From a virus, in the IMG/VR virus record IMGVR_UViG_3300025065_000014, positions 1 to 42,126 of that record: a stretch of 42,126 bases of DNA; one strand, 5' to 3'. Made by a program: the position numbers and the translations under genes. Positions 6,382-12,180 of the stretch are shown here, piece by piece. The notes under the pieces were generated by a model. That model was given only the letters and a program-made list of their open reading frames with translations, was not told where the DNA came from and made no database searches. Numbering within the stretch: position 1 is the stretch's first letter; each line of letters starts with the position of its first letter.

Positions 6382-7243
6382 TTTTCGCCTTATAATCTTT
6401 AAATTTATAATATACAGGCTCAAAACATAACCTCACCCCATCTTGAGATTTAGTTCTACCAAAACGGTTTTTACCTATCAAAATATAATATTCATGCTTA
6501 TCTTCGCTCGCGCCATACAAATAAGGCCAATGACATAAGAATATCACATCAGCAGTTTCTTCTATCGTGCCACTTTCTTTAAGTTGGCTTATTTTAGGCT
6601 TATCTTCCCCAGCTGTTCTATTGATTTGACTTGCCACGACTATTGCTATGTTTTTTGTAATAGCAAGTTCTTTTAACTTCCTTATATACTCTGACATAGC
6701 CTCATACTTACTTCTATATCCCACAGAACTTGACATTTGAATATGGTCTATAAATATAACATCTGGTAAAGGATTTAGCTTTTCTATAAACTCCGAAAAA
6801 TCATCAAAGTTATATCCAAAGCTATCTATAATAGCCATATTGCCATCCGTAGTCATTTTATTAAATTTATCTACACCTTCTTTTAATTCATTACTTAGGT
6901 GATCCAGTTCAAATAACCCATATTTAATAAACTGCCCCATACATACAAGCCTTTGGGCTATTTCTTCTTTGGACATCTCAAGAGAGAAAAACATAACCTT
7001 ACAATGTCTATCAGAAAGATTAAAAGCCAGATTACACATAAAAGCAGTTTTACCTATACTCGACCTGCCACCTATTACATACAATCGGTTCTTCCTAATA
7101 GCACTTATAACGTTATCAATTTCACTAAAACCCGTAGAATATTTATGGTTATCCTCAGAACTCCTTAATGATATATCTTTTATAATACCTTCTGTGATCT
7201 CACCAAGAGATTGTATTCTCGGCAGTTTTTTCTCTTTTAACAT
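6368..7243 (-). CDS. DnaB-like replicative helicase (RecA-fold domain only)
   Basis: 291 residues from ATG 7241-7243, with AAGG upstream; another ATG at 7252 has no room for a ribosome binding site. Walker A, GRSSIGKT, is at 59-66. VMFFSLEMSKEEIAQRL is helicase motif H1a. Walker B is FIDHIQMS, and IVVASQINR plus ESGTIEETADVIFL are motifs H3/H4. The protein corresponds to the C-terminal DnaB domain (SF4 helicase); the N-terminal primase-interaction domain is missing, as in several phage and loader-dependent helicases. It lies just after the initiator gene. No polymerase gene is present, so it presumably recruits host replication proteins. Confidence 0.92.
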   Translation of the reverse strand: MLKEKKLPRIQSLGEITEGIIKDISLRSSEDNHKYSTGFSEIDNVISAIRKNRLYVIGGRSSIGKTAFMCNLAFNLSDRHCKVMFFSLEMSKEEIAQRLVCMGQFIKYGLFELDHLSNELKEGVDKFNKMTTDGNMAIIDSFGYNFDDFSEFIEKLNPLPDVIFIDHIQMSSSVGYRSKYEAMSEYIRKLKELAITKNIAIVVASQINRTAGEDKPKISQLKESGTIEETADVIFLCHWPYLYGASEDKHEYYILIGKNRFGRTKSQDGVRLCFEPVYYKFKDYKAKNEII

Positions 7244-7409
7244 TAAACACATCCTTTCTTATTTTTCTAACCTCGTTTAACCTTTTAAGCAGTTCTGGCC
7301 TATCCCAACAACGCGGATACAAGTAATTCTCTATCTCCTCACACATTTGGGTTATTTCTTTCCCTTGTGTAGCTAATCTATTCTCTATAGTATCTTCTTT
7401 ATTATTCAT
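7200..7409 (-). CDS. Hypothetical helical protein between initiator and helicase
   Basis: 69 residues, mostly helical (NRLATQGKEITQMCEEIENYL, LLKRLNEVRKIRKDVF), with a central YPRCWDRPEL. It overlaps the helicase start by 44 bases and the initiator stop by 8, so it is translationally embedded between the two. Its place between initiator and helicase genes suggests a helicase loader or co-factor, but it has no ATPase motif and no recognised family. Confidence 0.55.
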   Translation of the reverse strand: MNNKEDTIENRLATQGKEITQMCEEIENYLYPRCWDRPELLKRLNEVRKIRKDVFNVKREKTAENTISW

Positions 7410-8091
7410 CTGGGCGACCCCTTTTTATCTTATCTTTGTTTAGCTTATTGATCTGGCTTTGAAACACCCCTATTCCGTAATCAGAGTCTTTTATAAATTT
7501 GTCATTACTTGAAAAAAATGTATCTATTAGTTCTTTTAACCTTTCATCTGGGAGGGCGGCGCGGAGATTTTTGAAGATCTTGCCATCCTTACCGAAGTTT
7601 GCAAAGTAGTCTTTTTTAAATACTTGTTTGTAAGAGGAGTAGAAATAACTCTGGGGTGGGGGCAACACCCCTTTCTCTTTCTTTTCCTTCTTCTCTTTAT
7701 TAGTTGTGTTCGCTGGTTGTTCTTTTGTTGTTCTTTTGTTGTTCTTTTGCTGTTCATTTATACTTTCGCTATCTTGGTAAGTGCAGTAATTATTTACAGT
7801 TATAACACTAAACTTGTTGTTCGGTTTTATGTCGCAAAAATGTATACTTTTTAACAGATTCAATTTCCGGTAAACTGTAGAAGGATTTATGCCTGTAAGC
7901 ATGGCGATCTTGTCCCTGCCTGTGATAAAACTACCTCTTTTAACTACCATTTCTTCACCATTAAACACTATTTTTTTATCTTTATAATTTGCGTTAAGGA
8001 TAAGATGACAAGCTAGGTGTATTGCATAACTATCTTTACTAAACGACGTATCAAACATTTTTCTCCAGATCTTTACATAGCCACGATACAT
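7402..8091 (-). CDS. Replication initiator, winged-helix (DnaD/phage_rep_org type)
   Basis: 229 residues from ATG 8089-8091 with AAGGAG at good spacing. The N-terminal 110 residues show the winged-helix pattern of phage replication initiators (VKIWRKMF, YAIHLACHLILNAN, FITGRDKIAMLTGINPSTVYRKLNLLKS, then NNKFSVITVNNYCTYQ). A low-complexity polar linker follows (about 112-145, rich in Q, N, T, then K/E), then a C-terminal helical region that could load the helicase. Families of this layout bind the origin, often within their own gene, and recruit a DnaB-type helicase, which is encoded two genes on. The mRNA leader can form a pseudoknot and carries an overlapping small ORF. Confidence 0.8.
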   Translation of the reverse strand: MYRGYVKIWRKMFDTSFSKDSYAIHLACHLILNANYKDKKIVFNGEEMVVKRGSFITGRDKIAMLTGINPSTVYRKLNLLKSIHFCDIKPNNKFSVITVNNYCTYQDSESINEQQKNNKRTTKEQPANTTNKEKKEKKEKGVLPPPQSYFYSSYKQVFKKDYFANFGKDGKIFKNLRAALPDERLKELIDTFFSSNDKFIKDSDYGIGVFQSQINKLNKDKIKRGRPDE

Positions 8092-8185
8092 TACCACTCC
8101 TTAAAATAAGAGAGAGCCGTTCAGGAGGCAGAAAAAGAAGGTTGCCCTTCAATCGTCCCTTACTAAGCCCTCTCATTATACACAT
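8051..8185 (-). CDS. Leader ORF overlapping the initiator start, 44 codons
   Basis: ATG 8183-8185 has a perfect AAGGAGG site (8193-8199) seven bases upstream. The frame (begins MCIMRGLSKGRLKGN, basic) runs across the initiator ribosome binding site and stops 41 bases inside the initiator gene in another frame. The AAGGAGG lies inside the 5' strand of a 16-bp stem, so translation of this ORF and folding of the leader exclude each other. It may be a regulatory leader peptide or a real small protein. Confidence 0.45.
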   Translation of the reverse strand: MCIMRGLSKGRLKGNLLFLPPERLSLILRSGNVSWLCKDLEKNV

Positions 8186-8208
8186 AGAAAATCCTCCTTC
8201 TTCTGCCT
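8110..8208 (-). promoter_or_regulatory. Structured mRNA leader: predicted H-type pseudoknot before the initiator gene
   Basis: In the minus-strand transcript AGGCAGAAGAAGGAGG (8208-8193) pairs with CCTTCTTTTTCTGCCT (8141-8126): 16 bp, of which two are G-U. GAGAGGGC in its loop (8174-8167) pairs with GCTCTCTC downstream (8117-8110): 8 bp, one G-U. The order 1-2-1'-2' is that of a pseudoknot. All three non-Watson-Crick pairs are G-U wobbles in this strand and would be A-C mismatches in the other, so selection would be on the RNA. The element ends 12 bases before the AAGGAG of the initiator. The expected transcription start of the promoter at 8214-8242 falls on its first base. Confidence 0.6.
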
Positions 8209-8213
8209 AATAC

Positions 8214-8242
8214 AAGTTACACTATAAAAGGTCATTAGTCAA
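8214..8242 (-). promoter_or_regulatory. Probable promoter for initiator/helicase operon, degenerate -10
   Basis: TTGACT (8237-8242), 17 bases, then TAACTT (8214-8219). The -35 is good and the -10 weak. The region aligns with the strong promoter at 11001-11029: both contain CCTTT, two bases, then TAGTGTA(T)ACTTG, and the copy here lacks one T in the -10. The start point would be near 8207-8208, the first base of the leader stem. The -35 overlaps the stop codon of the preceding gene. Confidence 0.5.
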
Positions 8243-8472
8243 TAGATGTTCTTTCCCGGGCCGGAATTATCATATATTCTTTGTAATTCATATAGCCGTC
8301 GTAGTTCTTGAAGGCGATCCATGTGTTCTTGTTGCCTTTGCATTTCATATTCGTTCTGTAATCTTATATCTTCTGCTTCTGTGTCATCAAAAATATCTGT
8401 CATATCGTCATATTCATAAGCGAAACAAGGCGAACACATAAATACTACTAAAAGCAAAGCTATGTATCTCAT
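8239..8472 (-). CDS. Small exported protein with charged coiled coil
   Basis: 77 residues. A Sec signal peptide is evident: MRYIALLLVVFMCSPCFA, with cleavage likely after CFA. The mature part is acidic (YEYDDMTDIFDDTEAEDI), then a Gln/Arg/Leu-rich helix likely to form a coiled coil (RQQEHMDRLQELRRLYELQRI). The ATG is one base from the preceding HTH gene's stop. An exported product inside the replication block is odd; a periplasmic role such as superinfection exclusion is possible but not shown. Confidence 0.7.
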   Translation of the reverse strand: MRYIALLLVVFMCSPCFAYEYDDMTDIFDDTEAEDIRLQNEYEMQRQQEHMDRLQELRRLYELQRIYDNSGPGKNIY

Positions 8473-8473
8473 G

Positions 8474-8674
8474 TTAAACCTCCAATCTGTAAGAGCAGAA
8501 AGACTTACCGTTCCTGTAAATCATCGTAGAAATAATGTCGTAGCCTTTCATTCTTAAATCACTGATACGGCTCGCTAATCTCATTACGCCCCAACGCCTA
8601 AGAGCTTCTAAGGGTGTGATCGACTTACCTTTCTTCAGGTGCGCTAAAATGCGCTTTTCCTGACTTAGTTTCAT
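8474..8674 (-). CDS. Helix-turn-helix DNA-binding protein (HTH_39-like)
   Basis: 66 residues: SQEKRILAHLKKGKSITPLEALRRWGVMRLASRISDLRMKGYDI, followed by a short wing (YRNGKSFCSYRLEV). This is the compact winged-helix pattern of small phage DNA-binding proteins (ILxxLxxGxxITPxEAxxxxGxxRLAxRIxDLRxxGYxI). ATG 8672-8674 has AAAGGAGG upstream. It overlaps the acyl carrier protein C-terminus by 50 bases. It may regulate the early operon; the operator is unknown. Confidence 0.75.
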   Translation of the reverse strand: MKLSQEKRILAHLKKGKSITPLEALRRWGVMRLASRISDLRMKGYDIISTMIYRNGKSFCSYRLEV

Positions 8675-8912
8675 GACTTACCTCCTTTTTTACAAATGTT
8701 ATCAAATCTTCCACAGTCTTAACACCTTTAACATCATCATCTATTGTGTTTAAGTTAAACTCATCTTCTACTGCTAAGATAATTTCCATTGTTTCAAGGG
8801 AGTCCGAGCCTAAATCTTCTGTTATTCGGGAATCAGGTTTTATCTCTTTATAAGGTATGGCGAGTGTGTTCGTAAGGATTATCTTTATGCGATCTTCTAC
8901 TGTTCCTGTCAT
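8625..8912 (-). CDS. Acyl carrier protein
   Basis: 95 residues from ATG 8910-8912 (AAAGAGGATAT upstream; an in-frame ATG further up lacks a site). VEDRIKIILTNTLAI, then IKPDSRITEDLGSDSLETMEIILAVEDEFNL and a final helix VEDLITFVKKEV match ACP along the whole domain. Ser38 in the DSL motif is the residue that receives 4'-phosphopantetheine. About 18 extra residues at the C-terminus arise from overlap with the HTH gene. No acyl-ACP synthase, ketosynthase or phosphopantetheinyl transferase is nearby, so it would be charged by host enzymes. It may redirect host acyl groups or act as an ACP decoy; both are guesses. Confidence 0.92.
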   Translation of the reverse strand: MTGTVEDRIKIILTNTLAIPYKEIKPDSRITEDLGSDSLETMEIILAVEDEFNLNTIDDDVKGVKTVEDLITFVKKEVSHETKSGKAHFSAPEER

Positions 8913-8987
8913 ATATCCTCTTTCTGCGGGGCGCATACTTTGGCTATTTCAAGGTCGCACTAAAACCCCATAGTTACTAACGGAACG

Positions 8988-9566
8988 CTATCCCGCCTGT
9001 GTTTCTTTTAAATTAGTTGTAATACTCTCCACTTCGCCTTTTATCCAGTCAAAGAGGTTTTTGGGGAGCTTTCCGGCATCTACGCGCATCTCTTGTTTGC
9101 GTTCTTCAAGCTGTTCAAGAGTTTCAGAATTCCTTAAATAATCAGCGATTTCGGCGGCTTTAGCCTCTTGTTCGGGGGTTGCAGGTTGTGTCCTTTGCGT
9201 CGTCCCAGACTTCTTAGCGGCGCTTGCCAAGCCCTTAGAAGGGCTGTAATAGGCCACTTTCTTAATAATACCAAAGACATTCTTATCTTCAAGGTGTATT
9301 TGGGCTTCCTTGCCGATCCATTTGGAAGTATCAAAACCCCAGGCCTCGCCTAAGTTCCGGGTGGACTTGGAGTTCAAAGATACCATTTTCTTCTTGTTGT
9401 TTATGAGAACTGTTACAGAAAAGGTGTCTTTTTTCTCCTCACCCTTTTTACCAAAGGCACTCTTTTCAAGTTTTCCGGCATCTAAGAACTTTACTACCGT
9501 TCCTTCATTAATGGATATACCTACTTTAGCAAATTCGCCTTCTGCATAATCAGTTATGTTAGGCAT
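8988..9566 (-). CDS. Putative DNA-binding (OB-fold-like) recombination protein
   Basis: 192 residues, not firmly assigned. The N-terminal 115 residues are beta-rich (GTVVKFLDAG, KKDTFSVTVLINNKKKMVSLN, WIGKEAQIHLEDKNVFGIIKKVAYY), as in phage single-strand-binding or OB-fold proteins. A low-complexity A/T/Q linker follows and a helical C-terminal domain (TLEQLEERKQEMRVDAGKLPKNLFDWIKGEVESI). The gene overlaps the start-proximal PD-(D/E)XK nuclease by 8 bases, a pairing common for phage recombination modules. ATG follows GGGAGG. Confidence 0.5.
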   Translation of the reverse strand: MPNITDYAEGEFAKVGISINEGTVVKFLDAGKLEKSAFGKKGEEKKDTFSVTVLINNKKKMVSLNSKSTRNLGEAWGFDTSKWIGKEAQIHLEDKNVFGIIKKVAYYSPSKGLASAAKKSGTTQRTQPATPEQEAKAAEIADYLRNSETLEQLEERKQEMRVDAGKLPKNLFDWIKGEVESITTNLKETQAG

Positions 9567-10320
9567 TTTTGTCCTCCCTTAGTGTTAGTGATGTTGGATA
9601 ATCCTTCTTTAATGGTTCTATCTTTGAGCATTCCTCTGACCATATTGTCTTAGCCGCTAAAAAGAGATCGAACTTGTCTTTAATTTCTGTGAACTTATAC
9701 TTCCTTTTATTCTTACGAAATCCGAGTTGGAGTATACCGATCTTGTGTTCTGTTACGTTGTCCTTGTCTATCACATTCTTATAAGCCGATACCTGTAATT
9801 CATGTGAAGGCCATATATATTGAGAGGTCTTAAAGTCTATAACCCAGGGGATACCGTTTATTTCACATATAAGGTCTACTGTTCCGGCATAGTTAAAATC
9901 ATCATCAAACACGATAAGTTCCCTTGCGAGTATTCTCGGCTTAACCAATGATCGCCACCAGGCAACGAAAGACATAAGGGCTTCGTATTCTTCTAAGGTC
10001 AGTTCTTCCATTTCCTCGGTTGAATTATTAAAGTATTGTGCTTCCATAGTAACCTCGTTGCCGTCAAGCAAATCTACGATAGCACTATGGACTTTGCTTC
10101 CCTTATCTCCGGCTGCGATTTTTAAAGCCTCTGCCTCGTCCCATCCCTTTTGGGCGAGCCACTTATGATAAGCTATTCCTTTTGGGTAGTAACTTGTGAT
10201 CCACGTTACAGAAGGCACATACTTTGTTTCTTCTTCGTTCTGTTTTGAATACCAACGTTCATCGCAAACTGTGATCTGTATAATACCTTTATCTTTATCT
10301 TCCTTTATTATTTTTTTCAT
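9559..10320 (-). CDS. PD-(D/E)XK nuclease (Cas4/RecB-like exonuclease)
   Basis: 253 residues. The catalytic core is visible: AGTVDLICEINGIPWVIDFKTS gives the acidic D, the second acidic residue and the lysine of the D...(D/E)xK motif, followed by HELQVSAYKNVI, the QxxxY helix of the Cas4/RecB branch. The N-terminal VTWITSYYPKGIAYHKWLAQKG and GSKVHSAIVDLLDG are usual in phage exonucleases of this type. No four-cysteine iron-sulfur cluster is visible. It probably resects DNA for recombination or genome processing. Its ATG overlaps the preceding small ORF as ATGA. Confidence 0.88.
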   Translation of the reverse strand: MKKIIKEDKDKGIIQITVCDERWYSKQNEEETKYVPSVTWITSYYPKGIAYHKWLAQKGWDEAEALKIAAGDKGSKVHSAIVDLLDGNEVTMEAQYFNNSTEEMEELTLEEYEALMSFVAWWRSLVKPRILARELIVFDDDFNYAGTVDLICEINGIPWVIDFKTSQYIWPSHELQVSAYKNVIDKDNVTEHKIGILQLGFRKNKRKYKFTEIKDKFDLFLAAKTIWSEECSKIEPLKKDYPTSLTLREDKNA

Positions 10321-10442
10321 TCGTCACCTTCTTCCATAGCCTCTTTCTCTGTCGCCTGGTAGTCTCTTAACGCATTATCTTCGTCTATAGGTCTTTGTAA
10401 CGCATCTTTTAACCAAGTATCAAATAGATTTTTTCTGTTCAT
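10317..10442 (-). CDS. Small acidic helical protein, 41 residues
   Basis: ATG 10440-10442 has GGAGGCGGAG just upstream and overlaps the preceding stop (ATGA). The stop overlaps the nuclease ATG. The product begins MNRKNLFDTWLKDALQ and ends EKEAMEEGDE; acidic and helical. Chained ATGA overlaps on both sides make it very likely translated. No family. Confidence 0.65.
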   Translation of the reverse strand: MNRKNLFDTWLKDALQRPIDEDNALRDYQATEKEAMEEGDE

Positions 10443-10528
10443 CTCCGCCTCCTACAGGTATACTTGCATAGATAATATATAATACCTATTATTGACAAGG
10501 CGAGGAACGCTAAGAGGTACTTAATCAT
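10439..10528 (-). CDS. 29-residue single-span membrane peptide
   Basis: ATG 10526-10528 overlaps the stop of the preceding gene as ATGA, and its TGA overlaps the next ATG. MIKYLLAFLALSIIGIIYYL is a membrane span, followed by a Cys- and Arg-rich tail (CKYTCRRRR). The positive C-terminus suggests it faces the cytoplasm. Function unknown. Confidence 0.6.
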   Translation of the reverse strand: MIKYLLAFLALSIIGIIYYLCKYTCRRRR

Positions 10529-10683
10529 ATCTTCACCCATATCTGGTACTGAAGCCCCCTCATGGTCGTTGTGATGTTATTCTTGCCGTATTTTTCTTCC
10601 ATGTTTAGTACAGAGCTTATGGCAGCTTGTGTCCATCCATCCCAGGACATATTGACTTCAACTTCAAGCCTGTAGCCTTTCAT
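10525..10683 (-). CDS. Hypothetical protein, 52 residues
   Basis: Start ATG 10681-10683 is chosen for its GAGGAGG site; an upstream in-frame extension has none. MKGYRLEVEVNMSWDGWTQAAISSVLNMEEKYG suggests a small alpha/beta fold with an amphipathic helix, ending YQIWVKI. It overlaps the preceding ORF by 20 bases. Not recognised. Confidence 0.6.
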   Translation of the reverse strand: MKGYRLEVEVNMSWDGWTQAAISSVLNMEEKYGKNNITTTMRGLQYQIWVKI

Positions 10684-10840
10684 TGTGGGCCTCCTCATGG
10701 TCAAAATCAGGTTCTTGTCCACTATTCGCGTATTCATCAAACACGAACTCATCCCATAAGTCTTGGTACTTCTTAATGAACTTGTCTACCAAGTCGTCAA
10801 AGTTACTTTCCTCAAATCTTATAAAGTGATCGTGGCTCAT
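10664..10840 (-). CDS. Small acidic protein, first gene after the early leader
   Basis: 58 residues from ATG 10838-10840, chosen because TATAGGAGG precedes it. It is strongly acidic (DDLVDKFIKKYQDLWDEFVFDEYANSGQEPDFDHEEAHNE), a composition seen in phage DNA-mimic or host-takeover proteins, though none is matched. It is the first gene after the attenuator-like leader hairpin, so its expression and that of all early genes behind it may depend on that element. Confidence 0.65.
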   Translation of the reverse strand: MSHDHFIRFEESNFDDLVDKFIKKYQDLWDEFVFDEYANSGQEPDFDHEEAHNERLQA

Positions 10841-10850
10841 ATCCGGCCTC

Positions 10851-10979
10851 CTATATAAAAAAAGAACCCCAGTTGATCTGCGCCTGCGGATTTCTCTGTA
10901 GGCTTCCCATCTCACGATTAAGGACAACTGGGGTTAAAATAAAAACTTCCGCCATCACAGATATTTTTTGGGTTTGCAT
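10851..10979 (-). CDS. Leader peptide of the early operon, 42 codons
   Basis: ATG 10977-10979 is preceded by AAAGGAG and lies about 15 bases after the expected start of the promoter at 11001-11029. The frame begins MQTQKISVMAEVF and ends NWGSFFI. It spans both arms and the loop of the hairpin (10865-10935), and its stop touches the ribosome binding site of the next gene. A ribosome translating it would block the hairpin. It may be a regulatory leader peptide or an independently functional small protein. Confidence 0.6.
   Translation of the reverse strand: MQTQKISVMAEVFILTPVVLNREMGSLQRNPQAQINWGSFFI
10855..10935 (-). terminator. Attenuator-like intrinsic terminator in the early leader
   Basis: AACCCCAGTTG (minus strand, 10935-10925) and CAACTGGGGTT (10875-10865) form a perfect 11-bp stem around a 49-base loop. 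CTTTTTTT follows the stem at once (minus strand, about 10864-10856). Stem plus U-tract is the shape of a rho-independent terminator, although the loop is long. Inside the loop GCCT/AGGC can pair. It is the only leader between the strong promoter and the early genes, so it can act as an on/off switch. Confidence 0.6.
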
Positions 10980-11000
10980 GGTCTTTCTCCTTTGAGAGCA

Positions 11001-11029
11001 AGTATACACTAAGAAAGGCTTATCGTCAA
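11001..11029 (-). promoter_or_regulatory. Strong sigma-70 early promoter (TTGACG-N17-TATACT)
   Basis: TTGACG (11024-11029) and TATACT (11001-11006) are separated by exactly 17 bases: five of six matches in each box. It sits in the gap after the lysis genes and faces the replication block, so it is probably the main early promoter. Sequence around the -10 is shared with 8214-8242 and partly with 2307-2335. Confidence 0.87.
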
Positions 11030-11045
11030 GCTAGCTTTTTTATTA

Positions 11046-11618
11046 CTAACAATCCATTAAATACTCACTCCTATTGAGATCGTGCGGAGAAATCGTAGAA
11101 GCATTTGCCGACGGGAAAAGATCAATATGCAAGTTTTCACCATAAGCACGATAAACCAATTCTGAGCAAATAAATTTGAAGCGCCGGTCTAGCCATGAAG
11201 TCCTATTTTTAAGAAAGCGGTAAAGAGGCGGGATGATACGGAATATACTCCTGAAAGCAATGGAAAGTATCTGCCACTTATCATAGGGTTGACCTATACG
11301 CTCTAAAAGCCACTCGCGGAGCCTATCTTCATGTAGTTCAGCCAATGAACCATCCGGCCAGAACTGTGTATCCATGCGTTTCCACCATGTAATCATGTCT
11401 AGTTGGCGGTCGTAGTGATTAATAGATACTTTTCGGATGCCCTTTCCCCATACACTTTCTATTATTGTATACTGATCTAAACATATACAGCAATGATATG
11501 GAACTCTATTTTTAAAAGGGTTTATTTTATTTGTTGTAGCTAACATGACAGCAGTAGATACTAAGGAAAGAGGATTTGTGCAATGGACGAATAGAACATC
11601 CCCGATTTTATGTTTCAT
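11046..11618 (-). CDS. Papain-like amidase/peptidase of the YiiX/NlpC-P60 superfamily; lysis enzyme candidate
   Basis: 190 residues. N-terminal KIGDVLFVHCTNPLSLVST, then a His motif YHCCICLD (His42), ESVWGKGIRKVSI, GQPYDKWQILSIAF and a Cys motif FICSELVYRAY (Cys151). His before Cys is the circularly permuted arrangement of YiiX/YaeF-like NlpC/P60 relatives, which cleave peptide, amide or acyl bonds in cell wall or lipid substrates. No other endolysin is recognised in the window, and the gene follows a predicted holin-like protein, so peptidoglycan cleavage at lysis is the likely role. No signal peptide is seen. It is the last gene of the late operon. Confidence 0.7.
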   Translation of the reverse strand: MKHKIGDVLFVHCTNPLSLVSTAVMLATTNKINPFKNRVPYHCCICLDQYTIIESVWGKGIRKVSINHYDRQLDMITWWKRMDTQFWPDGSLAELHEDRLREWLLERIGQPYDKWQILSIAFRSIFRIIPPLYRFLKNRTSWLDRRFKFICSELVYRAYGENLHIDLFPSANASTISPHDLNRSEYLMDC

Positions 11619-11621
11619 TTT

Positions 11622-11780
11622 TTACCTTTTAAGAAGTTCATTATCTTCCTTATTATCGACTTCTTTTGTTTCGATGCGGATGTAGATTTCGGTGAGAACA
11701 TCATTAAGTGCTTTCTGTAACTCGGCGAGCTTATGTAAGAGATCATGCAATTTTTCATCGGGTAAGTTGCGGTTTCCCAC
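11622..11780 (-). CDS. Small coiled-coil protein, 52 residues
   Basis: GTG 11778-11780 with AAAGGAG just upstream; it overlaps the end of the response regulator gene by 26 bases in another frame. The peptide has leucine heptads (KLHDLLHKLAELQKALNDVL), then a charged tail (ETKEVDNKEDNELLKR). It fills what would otherwise be a 136-base gap before the amidase gene. A soluble coiled-coil partner in lysis is possible. Confidence 0.6.
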   Translation of the reverse strand: MGNRNLPDEKLHDLLHKLAELQKALNDVLTEIYIRIETKEVDNKEDNELLKR

Positions 11781-12180
11781 AAATCTCCTTTACATGCTTT
11801 TCTAATATTTTCATACTTACTGGTTTAGACATATAGTAATTATTGCCTTCTTTATATATTTCTTTTTTACCTTCAAAGTCATGTATTATAGACAATATTA
11901 TTATAGGAATTTCAGTATCTTTATTCCTTATGTGGCTTATGACATCATATCCATCTCTGCCTGGCATAATCAGATCGCATATTACAATATCAGGTTTCTT
12001 ATGTTTGAATTTACTTAAACCAGCTGAAGCGTCTGAAGCGATAAAAGTCTTAAACCCGCGTAAATCAAGATACCCTTTTACAAGTTCAAGAAAGTCTACT
12101 TCGTCATCTATAAGAAGGACTTTTATTTCCTTTGAAAGAGTATCACGATTGCGCCCCATAACAATACTATCACACCCCAT
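11755..12180 (-). CDS. Single-domain response regulator (CheY-like receiver)
   Basis: 141 residues. All receiver landmarks are present: acidic Asp25-Asp26 (LLIDDE), phosphoacceptor Asp69 in VICDLIMPGRDGYD, the switch Ser97 (IIILS) and Lys119 in MSKPV. No output domain follows, so it is receiver-only, like CheY or Spo0F. The first 18 residues overlap the upstream gene and no clear ribosome binding site was found; ATG at 2159-equivalent residue 8 (MGRNRDTL) is an alternative start. No histidine kinase is in the window, so phosphate would come from the host. It lies between the holin-like gene and the amidase. Confidence 0.9.
   Translation of the reverse strand: MGCDSIVMGRNRDTLSKEIKVLLIDDEVDFLELVKGYLDLRGFKTFIASDASAGLSKFKHKKPDIVICDLIMPGRDGYDVISHIRNKDTEIPIIILSIIHDFEGKKEIYKEGNNYYMSKPVSMKILEKHVKEICGKPQLTR

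Noticed and set aside
10876-10924. tRNA or tRNA-like RNA in the early leader loop
   Set aside because: The 71-base inverted-repeat region has no cloverleaf D/T arms or T-loop sequence; it reads better as terminator hairpin with overlapping ORF. No tRNA was recognised elsewhere.
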